DNA of 64,000 bases from Mesorhabditis belari (lineage: Eukaryota > Nematoda > Chromadorea > Rhabditida > Rhabditidae), in NCBI GenBank assembly GCA_958450365.1, contig CAUEEP010000233.1:48240-112239 (forward strand), written 5' to 3'. Position numbers and translations under genes: made by a program. Below are positions 32,440 to 41,952 of this stretch, piece by piece. Within the stretch, counting starts at the first letter, position 1. Every line of letters starts with the position of its first letter. The notes beneath the pieces are model-generated. The model was not told the origin of the DNA. It was given only the letters and a program-made list of their open reading frames with translations, and made no database searches.

Positions 32440-33834
32440 TTATCGTTTTTGATTATGATGATTATGACTGATGAACAGAATTATGATGATGAGCAAAACG
32501 ATTGTCACACACGCGTACCATGGCCATTTCGATCTTCTCTGAAAAACATTGTTAGTAAGTTTGGTATGATGATGGTATCTAGTAAATTAAAGTAAATTAG
32601 TAAGTTAATTTGTAATTTATTTTCTGCTTTGGTATGTAGACAAAGAAAAACAATGTACCGTGATTCTAATAGAAGCGCAGTTTCCAATAAAAGCAATAAC
32701 TAGGGATATTCAGCTTAGTAGACTGAATATCCTGAGTTTTGAACCTTTAAGGATATATAAAGCTATTAGGTTGATGCATAAGTCTTTTCGTTTTTTTCGT
32801 ACTTCTGTTAAAAAGTAACAAATTCACCAATTAATCTATAGTTTGCTCTATAAAAAAAGTGTTTTTTTGTTCAATTTGCATCTTTTTAAATGAATTTCGG
32901 TTTACTTTCAAGCAAATTCGAGAGTGAAAAACGCCTTTTTCGTAAAAATCTATAAAAAACTCTACGGAAAAATTGGCTGAATGAATTTCTCTGAAATCTT
33001 GGCGAAATATCAAACGTTTTTTTTCTCTATCTTTTATCTATTGACACGAAGATAGGTTTTCTTTAGCTAAGGTGTCTAAACCGCATCATCGAGTTAGCCC
33101 TTTTTGACTACCCGACTTCATACTCTCAAGAAAATCCAGGCATTAAATATTTTTAAACCCGTTCTAATGTTATTTTGCAGAAAAATAATTGGTTTTTCTA
33201 ATGAAATCAACCGTAGTTTAATTGGTGCATTTGTTGGCTTGAAACGGCAGACGAAAAGGAACAAAAACACTTATGCATCAACCTAATAGAAGCGCAGCCT
33301 CGACTAGAAGCAATTTTGTGGAATAATTGAAAAATAAAAGCGCATGCGCTTCTATTAGAATAAATATCGTATGCAATTTTTGATTTGACTGTAAAATAGC
33401 TCTTTATAAGTTTACCTCTGGTTTCGTCTGCAATGGAGGAAGAGGTGATTGGGTGGATGGTTGAATGCCCGGTGGTGGACACATGACAGGGAGCACCGTA
33501 TCATCATTATGATAATAGAGATGTGGAGGAATTTTGGTGATCGGACAACTCTGGAAATTTTTGATTCATGATAAGGAACAAAAAACTTACCAGAAAAAGT
33601 ATCATATTAGTCAAGACTTTGAGCTTATTCTTTCAATAAAAAGCTTTAACAAACTTTGTCATGTGTGGGGAGAATGGGAAGGACGATCTGTTCTTCACAT
33701 TGGGCTCCATTTGATAGTTGTGGGTTGTAGGGGAATTGTGGTTGTTGAGGAGTGTGTGGCCGAGAATTTGTAGCCACCTCGTAGCTTGGTGGTGGTGATG
33801 GTAGTTCATTAATAGGTGGTGCTGTTGACTCCAT
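32440..33834 (-). CDS. small proline-rich membrane protein with PPxY motif and C-terminal anchor
   Basis: Three exons on the minus strand, all phase 0: 33834-33655, 33550-33416 and 32538-32440, giving 137 residues. No signal peptide. The N terminus has PSPPPSYEV, a PPxY motif of the kind bound by WW domains of Nedd4-type ubiquitin ligases, followed by a Pro/Gln-rich stretch (HTPQQPQFPYNPQ) and a second Pro-rich region (CPPPGIQPS). Exon 3 encodes RRSKWPWYACVTIVLLIIII then LFISHNHHNQKR-stop: one membrane helix with positive flanks. The layout (cytosolic PPxY region plus tail anchor) resembles ligase adaptors or WBP1-like proteins. That role is inference. The second intron (32539-33415) contains two nested MITEs. 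Confidence 0.7.
32663..33361. mobile_element. MITE ending ATTCTAATAGAAGCGCA, interrupted
   Basis: ATTCTAATAGAAGCGCA at 32663 is mirrored by TGCGCTTCTATTAGAAT ending 33361. The element is split by a mariner-type insertion (32766-33286). A palindrome GGATATTCAG ... CTGAATATCC lies at 32703-32732. Confidence 0.7.
32766..33286. mobile_element. mariner-type non-autonomous element nested in the MITE
   Basis: The ends TTAGGTTGATGCATAAGT (32766) and ACTTATGCATCAACCTAA (33286) are inverted and flanked by TA on both sides (32764-32765 and 33287-33288). The end sequence is typical of mariner elements. No transposase is recognisable in the 521 bp. Confidence 0.8.
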
Positions 33835-34351
33835 TTAACTGGAAAATCAAGAAAATCTTTATTACATAGCTATAGCTGGTCTATAAGAACTTCTTGGAAT
33901 CAAAAATGACATTGAATAGGAAACAAAACGGTAAAAGAAAACGGCTCTTATCCATTTTCCCGGAATTTTGAAATTTTTCTGAAATTTTGAAGAATTTAAG
34001 ACGTTTTTCGTGTTTAGCAGATTGATTTCATTTAAAATTTATCTACTGTTATTGCTAAATTTTTGTATATTTGCTTAGGAATGATATAAAATAGAAGCCA
34101 ATTGATTGAAACCGATCATGACGAAATCAAAACCAAATTCGCCAAAAGAGATCGGCTCATTGTCTCTTGATTTTGATTGTTTTTGTCATCAAAATGAATA
34201 TGAATAGTTCAATCAAACTTTGTTTCATTTGAAAGCTTAAGTTCTTCTCTTTAAAACTCTATACGAAAAGTTAACAATATTATTTAATATTATCTCTAAT
34301 TGTAAGAAAGATTATAGTTATCAAAAATGTTTTAAACTCTCGAAAAGTTCA

Positions 34352-34466
34352 GAATATCTCTGATGTTCGAAATATCTCTGATGTTATCTCTGTTCGAAAT
34401 ATCTCTGATGTTATCTCTGTTCGAAATATCTCTGATGTTATCTCTGTTCGAAATATCTCTGATGAA
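34352..34466. repeat. 27-bp tandem repeat
   Basis: About four units of CGAAATATCTCTGATGTTAT plus CTCTGTT, the last one running directly into the exon-like fragment that follows. Confidence 0.8.
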
Positions 34467-34577
34467 TATCGAAATGCGATCAGTGAATCGTTCAAATACC
34501 TTCAACGTGGTTTAACAATTCCACTTTTCAATGTGACACAATTTTTGATTGAAGACACTATTTTAATTACTAGTTAA
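34461..34577 (+). pseudogene. paralogue of the last exon of the secreted gene at 45.8-48.0 kb
   Basis: Reads DEYRNAISESFKYLQRGLT then IPLFNVTQFL to TAA at 34575. This aligns with YRQTITESFKFLRRNLS then KPLFDLSTFL at 47860-47950. No other exons of the family were found nearby, so it is an orphan exon. Confidence 0.6.
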
Positions 34578-35828
34578 TAAAGAAGAAAAGAAGAAAATAA
34601 AGAAAAAAAAAGCATTTTAAGCAGTGTAGAATCTCATGATTGAAAGCGATTCTAAAGCTATGCTAAAAAGCTACAATATTAAACTTTAATAAAGGGAAAT
34701 CTTGGTTGAATAGATTTCAAATAACTGTAATATTCTTTTTTTAATCTCACACATTATATTGTATTTATTTTATGGGCACAATATTGTTTGACATGCTTAT
34801 GCTGACTTTGAGAATGATTTTTTTTTAGTTACGCTTAAATTTCTGGTGATTCACCATTTTGACAAGCCACGAAGGAGAAATTGATGAGCAAACGGGATTT
34901 GATAAGAAAATTCTGTTTTTTGAAAGCTTTCACCACTGACAATTGACCAGAATTTGTTTTTCAGCCTTTTTTTTCCAAAGAAATTAGAAAGATGCGAACA
35001 ATCTCTTCCCAAACAATCCCAAACAAAAGCTTTTATCTCTGACAATAATATTATCTCTAATTGTAAGCAAAGTTATAGTTAACAAAAATGTCTTAAACTG
35101 TCGAAAAGTCCGGAAAAATTCTAATAGTCTAGGGAAAACAGATAAGAGCCAAGAAAACAAATTTTGGAGTAGAAAATGTCTTAATTCTTAATAAGTTAAT
35201 AAAATTCACAATTTAGCAAAACGAATAAAACATTTACTATTGAACGATCGAAAGTTGATTGAAAGTACAAGGAATTGATGACCTTGAAATGGAAAAAGGA
35301 GTGGAACGAATCGATTTAAACTTCAAGGAAAAAGGAATGGGTTTAAATGGGAAAAGAAGTCCAAAATTCAACCTTTTTATAAAATGCCCATAGTTGAAAA
35401 ATTTCTATTTAAAAGTTTGAGAAAACAAAAAAAAAAGAGTTGAATAAAATTGTAAAAATAAAGAGTTGTACAAGGATATTTTGTTGTCTTTAGTTTTCTT
35501 TGAAAACAGAACAAACAACATTTACTTTTGCATTGCATTGTTTCTTCTAAGAACGAAATCAACAATCATTTCAATGATTTCATCATTTCTCGAGACAAGT
35601 GTCTTTTCGACGAGCCATCACAAAGACATTCTTCATGTAAAAGATGAATATATTAGTAGCTTCTATATTGACTAGTAGTTCTATTTACTGGTTACTAGTT
35701 ACTTAGTTACGTAGTTACTATTGACTGGCTAATAGTTCTATATTCACTTCAATGTAGTCAAGAAAATGTTCCAATAAAAAATGAAACACTAGCTTAACAA
35801 TTAGCTTGCTTTTGTGTTTCATTTTTAC

Positions 35829-35894
35829 CTGAACGAGTAGAGCTCTGAAGAGCTGCACTTGAAGTTTTCTCGTTGATTCACTCATGTTGGTCGT
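35829..35894 (-). pseudogene. orphan exon of a Str/Srj-type chemoreceptor
   Basis: A 66-nt exon bounded by TTTCAG and GTAAAA reads SESTRKLQVQLFRALLVQ, the conserved cytosolic segment just before helix 6 in nematode Str-superfamily receptors. No other receptor exons were found upstream or downstream on this strand, so it looks like a leftover. Confidence 0.45.
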
Positions 35895-35899
35895 CTGAA

Positions 35900-36500
35900 A
35901 CAAATCATTGTCGTTAAGTCAATATAAAGCCTAGTTTTTAAACTTTAGGCAAATCTGATCTAGTAGAAAAGGATAAACCGAAAAACGAATCAAACATAAT
36001 ATGTTAATCTTAAGTGTTCGATGAATTTGCTAAGTGCAAAAGAGAATGACACCGTATGTTGCGCCTAGCTCGGTCATGCAAACGGCCAAAGAGAAGAGTT
36101 GACCGAAATCCCACACCTCAACACCGCCCTCGTCTGGATGCTAAAAGATGTCGGCTAAAATTTTACAAAGTAATGGTGATGAAATGCTTTTTCAAGCCAT
36201 TCGCACTAAATCTTAAAGAATTTTTTGATAATCGATCTGAGTTTCACCAAGTTTTGAGGTGTGAGCAATCTGTAAATCACAGACTTCCAGAAAAATGTTC
36301 AAGATGTGTTTTTAAGGCAACAAGCAGCAGGGAAAACTTTGTGTAAGTAGGGAAACGTTGAGCGATAACAATAAGAATGGGATGCGAAGTATAGAAATGT
36401 TCAGATCTTAGTTTCAGTTCGCATTTCTTGCATTCACAATGAGAAGCTTTTTTTTTTTTGCTTGTGATTGCATATCTGGTTTTGCAAATTTCTGGTGATG
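35900..36500. other. intergenic, coding-like patch without context
   Basis: 36056-36150 is GC-richer and open in two frames (RPKRRVDRNPTPQHRPR, or HLNTALVWMLKDVG in another), but has no family, start or splice context. Otherwise nothing. Confidence 0.3.
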
Positions 36501-36509
36501 ATTGGGGTT

Positions 36510-36991
36510 GAAAATCAAGTAGCGGTACTCACTAGAACAACTAGAAACAATATTGTGTGCTCGGTGTGTGGAATTGACCGTGACCGCCGAGTCGATCGAT
36601 TTTTGGGAGTCTATTGGAAAAGCACAAATTTAGCTTTTATTTGAGAAGTTTTATAAACAGATATTCCTAATTTTGAGATATAATTTGAGCTTTAAAAACG
36701 TAAACGCACAGTTTCTGGTGCATTCGATCAAAAAATTCAGCCATTTGAAGAATTCAGAAGAAACCACTAAGCAAGCTCGGCTTTTAAACACTCAATTTTG
36801 TCGGATTTGTTGTGTTTCTGTTGTTTTGAGATAATTAATGAGTTTAAATCCACCTTAACTATATCAAAGATAGGCTAGAGCGAAAAGAAAGCTTCATTGA
36901 ACGTCTACCAAACTTTGATCTTTAAAAGTTTACTGAGAAAGACTAAAATATTGTTTCTAGTTGTTCTAGTGAGTACAGCTACTTGATTTTC
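36510..36991. mobile_element. DNA element with 45-bp inverted ends
   Basis: GAAAATCAAGTAGCGGTACT ... AAACAATATT (36510-36554) is mirrored at 36947-36991 with one mismatch. Interior 390 bp, no coding capacity. Confidence 0.85.
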
Positions 36992-37182
36992 ATTCTATAA
37001 CATCGCTTTTTCGCCATTCAAATCTCACACCCAAATTTTATTTGCCTATTCGGTTCAAGTGGTCGAAAAAGGGACATAAGGAGATTGATTTGCTGTGAGG
37101 TCGAAAGGAAAGAAGTGAGAAAACGTTCTCATATCGAATTACCCTTTTTTTGTCTGTTTTGTTGATCATTGTACTTTTCTGT

Positions 37183-37411
37183 TACCGTATTTTCTCTAAT
37201 AGTAGTGCACCCAGAGCGTCGCCTAAATTGCTTGAAATCTCGAAAAGCGCTTATCAGAACCTATCGATGTGGGGTCGGAAAATGTAGCTGACGATGAGAT
37301 CTAGTGGGGGATTTGAGTGTTGAGTAAAAGCTCTTCTGCAAAAGCTTGGAAACCGTAAAATCGTCACCAACTCGGCTAGCCGGGGTGCACTACTATTAGA
37401 GAAAATACAGT
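37183..37411. mobile_element. MITE family B, copy 3
   Basis: CCGTATTTTCTCTAATAGTAG at the left and TACTATTAGAGAAAATAC at the right. The body is the reverse orientation of copy 1 (CCTATCGATGTGGGGTCGG). It lies 30 bp before the start codon of the channel gene, in its likely promoter or 5' UTR. Confidence 0.85.
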
Positions 37412-37439
37412 ATTCGAAAGTCAATTAGGTTCCCGTGAA

Positions 37440-40400
37440 ATGTTGCTTATTTCATTGTTTTGTTTCGTTAACTCATTCGATCGACTGAACGCTCAATTGG
37501 ATTTCACCAAGTATGGAATTGGAGGTGAGTTAGAGAGTCAAATCGAACAGTTAGTCTTTACGTTAAAAGCAATAATCATTAACTTGATTTTGATCCATTT
37601 CGAATATTATCCCTGTGGCGAATAGCCACTAAAAAGTTACCTAACTCTGGCAGCCTAAAAATTGGAGAAATCTTGAGGAAATTGGTGCGCCTTCATTCTA
37701 TTTCGCGCTCCAAATCATTTATTGTTTTGTAGCTTGTTAGCTGAGTATCTTGGGTTAAAGCCTATATAGGGCAACTGTTGTTCATTTGGCTCGGTTATCT
37801 TTCATTTTCTTTCTGCTTTCCTCTCATTTGTGTGAAAGTTGTGTTCTAATTAGGACGAAATTGTTTCTGTTTTTTATCGTCGCTTTTAATTCAATTGTCG
37901 ATCTTGTGTGGAAATTGCTCAGACTCAGGCCAGGCTCAGGCCAGGCTCAGGCCAGAGAGGCACCCAGCCCTAACTAGATGTTTTCTAAGGTTTAAAACAA
38001 TCGATAGCCTAATCGAAGACCAAAGATTCCGAGTCAGTCGGCTATTGAATAAAGTGTTTTTAGTTCAAATGAGATCAGATATCTCGAAACAAGAAATAAC
38101 GTGTCTTGAGTGAAGAGTACCAAGCATGCGAATAATATTACACCCAACCCTAACTAGATGTTTTCTAAGGCTTAAAACAACCGATAGCCTAATCGAAGAC
38201 CAAAAATTACAGCTATTTTAGCCTACCGATGCCACAAATTTAGAAATTTAGAAGACTACTCACTTTTCATGAACAACATGACCAATCTCAATGATGAGCT
38301 TTTCAATAAACGAAACTATAATCGATTTTTGTCACCAATCTTTTTGAAAGATTATCGAACAGGTTAAATAGAAATTTAATCAAATTTTAACACATCAAAT
38401 TCCAGCAAATGACTCAAAACCACTCGAAGTACATTTTCAACTTTGGTACTTCAAAATGTTCTACTTGGTAGAATTAAGACAAAAAAAAACGTTGAAGTCA
38501 ATGAAAACATTTAGGATGCTGACACTCAACAACTCACCTTTGGTGCCGAGTTTATCGAGGTAAACAGTTTGAAGATAAAACGAGAGACAGTTTTAGACTT
38601 GGTACGATCAGAGATTTGTCTGGAAACCGGAGGATTTTGGTGGCATCAATAAGATCTATGTGAACTATCAGAATTTGTGGATTCCTGACAATAATATGGG
38701 AAATACGTGAGTAGAATAGAGTGAAATGGGATTGGAGTTTGGAAGGGTAAAGTGGGCAATAGAAATTCGGAGAACACAGTAGGAGAGGTGATCCATCAGC
38801 TTTACTTTGCTCATTAGGACATGAATTGTTCAGATTACTGTAAACATCTGATTACAGCTTACTGTAAACGTCTGATTACAGATTACTGTAAACGTCTGAT
38901 TACAGATTACTGTAAACGTCTGATTACAGATTACTGTAAACGTCTGATTACAGATTACTGTAAACGTCTGATTACAGATTACTGTAAACGTCTGATTACA
39001 GATTACTGTAAACGTCTCATTACAGATTACTGTAAACGTCTGATTACAGATTACTGTAAACGTCTGATTACAGATTACTGTAAACGTCTGATTACAGATT
39101 ACTGTAAACGTCTGATTACAGATTACTGTAAACGTCTGATTACAGATTACTGTAAACGTCTGATTACAGATTACTGTAAACGTCTGATTACAGATTACTG
39201 TAAACGTCTGATTACAGCTTACTGTAAACGTCTGATTACAGATTACTGTAAACATCTGATTACAGATTACTATAAACATCCATCAGCTTCGTTTTCTTTT
39301 CAGCAAAACACTCACTACTATACACGACTCATCGATTCGACAGGTGACAATCAGAAGCGATGGAATCGTGACAATGCCCACCGTATATTATGTTGAGATT
39401 GCTTGTCCGATTACGGTTAATAGCTTCAAGTCCAATCCAACTTTGACCCTTTCAGGTGGATACTTTCCCGTTTGATGTTCAAGCGTGTCAGATACCAATT
39501 CTTAGTTTTTTATACAGTCCGTAAGTTTCGCGAACCGAAACTCAAAAAGATTCTTTTAGGGACGATATATTAACAAACGGTACGGTGGCTCCAGCAGCTT
39601 TATCACTTGATGGGGTTGGTTTTAAATGTAGAACAAACAAATAAAACTATTATTATTGTTTATAGTTCAGTTAGACCACCTTAAATCAAACTTTAGAAGG
39701 TGAACGTTTAGGGTAACGGTGAATGGAACGTCACCCATATCACCACAACGACGACCAGCTTTGCAGCCACAATGCAAGTAGTGAGTATAACAATCTAAGA
39801 ATTTGACTATCCTGACGATTTGCTTTAGTTTTATTTCATTATTCATCTAAAAAGAGTTCCAAATTTCTACGTTTACGTGATCGCTTTGCCGTGTTTTATT
39901 TTGACAATGCTCTCAGTTATTGGAATGTTCTGGTCGCCAAATATTAGAAAGGAACAGCTCACGAAAGTTTTAGAGATTTTAAATCTTTTTCCAATAAAAG
40001 AATTAGTTAAGTATCGGTTTAACAAGCCTTGTTTCGATGACAGTCTTGCTCGATCTCTTATCGACGGCTATTCCAAAGACAAGAGTTTTTCCTTTGTTGG
40101 GTAAGTTTGAGACAATCGAAATTACATGTAGAATCAAATCAAATCAAAAAAACTAATAAATTATTAATATGCAACTCTCTTCCAAGGTATTTACGTCGTT
40201 GTCTGCGTGGGGATCATCTCGGCCGCTTGTGTCGTCATCGTAATGTTCGCTCTTCAAAATCCGAGAAAGAAAAACGATTGGGAGTTAAAAAAAGAAGCTC
40301 ACGAAAGAGCGATGGAGGGATACAGGTTGAATTTAAACAATAAGAGAGCATAAATCTTTCTAGAGAAAAGTTCTGCCGTTTCTTTAAAGAACACTGCACA

Positions 40401-40481
40401 AGGCGACACGTCTTCTTTCAACTCTGCTTTCAAGGCATCAACCTCGCTGGGTTCATCGTTTTTCTGTCGTTTTGGAAATGA
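37440..40481 (+). CDS. Cys-loop ligand-gated ion channel subunit (nicotinic-receptor-like)
   Basis: Thirteen exons with matching phases: 37440-37524, 38252-38362, 38406-38467, 38515-38559, 38597-38706, 39304-39415, 39456-39520, 39560-39614, 39712-39777, 39829-39966, 40007-40100, 40187-40325 and 40364-40481. MLLISLFCFVNSFDRLNA is the signal peptide. The extracellular domain has WYDQRFVWKP, NLWIPD and the Cys loop CPITVDTFPFDVQAC with 13 residues between cysteines. M1 is FYVYVIALPCFILTMLSV, M2 is LSIGLTSLVSMTVLL, M3 is IYVVVCVGIISAACVVIV, and M4 is NLAGFIVFLSFW at the C terminus. There is no adjacent Cys pair before M1, so it is a non-alpha-type subunit. The M2 region lacks the Glu usually found just before the helix in cation channels. 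The M3-M4 loop is short (about 40 residues). Intron 5 holds a minisatellite. Confidence 0.9.
37912..38205. repeat. repeats in intron 1 of the channel gene
   Basis: CAGGCCAGGCT units at 37925-37953, and a 65-bp block CCCTAACTAGATGTTTTCTA ... ATCGAAGACCAAA at 37968-38026, repeated at 38148-38206. Confidence 0.75.
38831..39280. repeat. 24-bp minisatellite in intron 5 of the channel gene
   Basis: About 19 nearly identical copies of GATTACAGATTACTGTAAAC plus GTCT. Because 24 is divisible by three, both strands show long open frames, but the donor at 38707 and acceptor at 39303 place it inside an intron. Each unit holds GATTACAG / CTGTAA half-palindromes. Confidence 0.9.
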
Positions 40482-40983
40482 TTCGTCGATTAATTGAAAG
40501 ATTTAAAACTCGATAAATATGTTTACTTTTTATTACTCAACTTGAATTTGCCAAAAATGTGCCTGTATTTATGAGTTCGAAAGTTTAGTCTATAACAAGA
40601 CTAGAATCTGCTGATTAAGTCAATCAATCAATCTTATTACGGTAGTTTTTCAAGTTCCTTAGATTCAAGCCTTTTATTTTAGAACTTACTCTAATCATTA
40701 ACAAACATACAAATAAAGTTTTCCATCCAGCCCCAGCGAGTTCCCTTCGTGGAAAAGAATTCCGGGAATTCATCATTTGTGACAAGAATTTGAGGCCTAG
40801 CAGAAATAGTTTGAAAAAAATGAAAGCGGCTGTAATCTTTGGACTTTGTTGTGTGAAATTTAAGTTACTGTTAAATGGTAATACAACAAACACAGCCACA
40901 ATCACTTTGAATATCCCGAGATCCACAATCCCGAGATCTTGTTAGACATTTTCACTAACGTTTTTTCAAAATGAATTTGTAAA

Positions 40984-41427
40984 TACTGTAATAGTACCCC
41001 GCCCTCCTCGTACAGTCACGTAGTCGCAAAAGTTTTTTAGGATTTCATTTTTCGCAAAGCACCCGTACTTTCAAAAAAATGCGTCTTTGGTATGAAAAAT
41101 AGTCCTGAATTTCAGCTATTTTTCGATAACTATTGTAGCATTATAGCATATCGTAATACCTTTAATAGTAGCCCCTCCCCCTGATCATGCCGGTCGGAGC
41201 ATCGCGTAGTCTAACTTTAAATACATTTTTCTCGCCACGCGTTTATGCTACAGTGTTCGTTTAAGTATTAAATGAAAGCTGAAATTCAGAGCTATTTTTT
41301 GATGCCTAAACGCGCATTGTAGCATAAACAAGTGTCGAGAAAAACTCGTTCAAAGGTAGACTACGCAACACTCCGCACCGTCATTATGGAGGTGGGGTAC
41401 TATTACAGGATTTACGGTAGGTAATTT
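40984..41427. mobile_element. foldback MITE family A, composite copy
   Basis: Begins GTAAATACTGTAATAGTACC and ends GGTACTATTACAGGATTTACGG. The interior has paired arms (GCATAAACAAGTGTCGAG and CGTTTATGCTACAG). A second, partly different unit (AATAGTAGCCCCTCCCC at 41164) is fused in. It lies between the channel and GT92 genes. 41428-41950 shows no gene, but 41428-41575 recurs inverted at 57330-57486. Confidence 0.75.
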
Positions 41428-41952
41428 GGGTTTTTAAAGGACAAAAAGAAGAACCGCAATTAGTCCAACCGTGAAGTTCAACTAAAAATAAAACAGAAAA
41501 ACAGAAAAACAGAAATAACAGAAATAAATTGTGTTACTTGAAGGATTATTGGGGGACTTTCAAAGAAAAACAGCTCAATCTACTTGAAACAATATTTTTT
41601 GATACAAGGCTGTAAAAAATAGAATCAAAAAATAACTGAACATTTGAATCACACCGTTTCTGATACATTATTAGAGAATAATTCGCTTTTTGCATTTATA
41701 TTTGGGGTTTAGAAGCTAAAATGTACTTTAAAAAGCTTGTAGATTAGTAAATTTACATTATTTGCATGGAAATTGTGCTTGCTTTTAAAAAGAAAGAGAT
41801 TTTCAGCTCTTCAAATTAACGAAAAACTGCTGTGTACACAAATTCCCCCATTTCCCTTCCAGAAATGAATGAAATCTATCGATTGTGCGAACAAAATTGC
41901 TAATATTAATTGCTAATATTATTGCTAATTGCTAATATTATTCATAGCTTTA

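Larger units (their letters stand above)
33840..35820. other. intergenic with fragments
   Basis: Holds a tandem repeat (34352-34466), a paralogous last exon (34461-34577), and a block near 34275-34350 (ATTATCTCTAATTGTAAG ... TCGAAAAGTTC) repeated at 35048-35112. No complete gene was found on either strand. Confidence 0.5.

Noticed and set aside
38831..39280. CRISPR-like regular array
   Set aside because: Units are contiguous with no unique spacers, and the organism is a eukaryote.
38821..39396. Long plus- and minus-strand open frames with a repeating CKRLITDY or CNQTFTVI pattern
   Set aside because: Product of a 24-bp tandem repeat (divisible by three) located between a valid donor and acceptor of the channel gene.
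39829..40104. A channel protein lacking the pore helix M2
   Set aside because: Reading straight through gives a charged segment, but a 40-nt intron at 39967-40006 restores a normal M2 helix.
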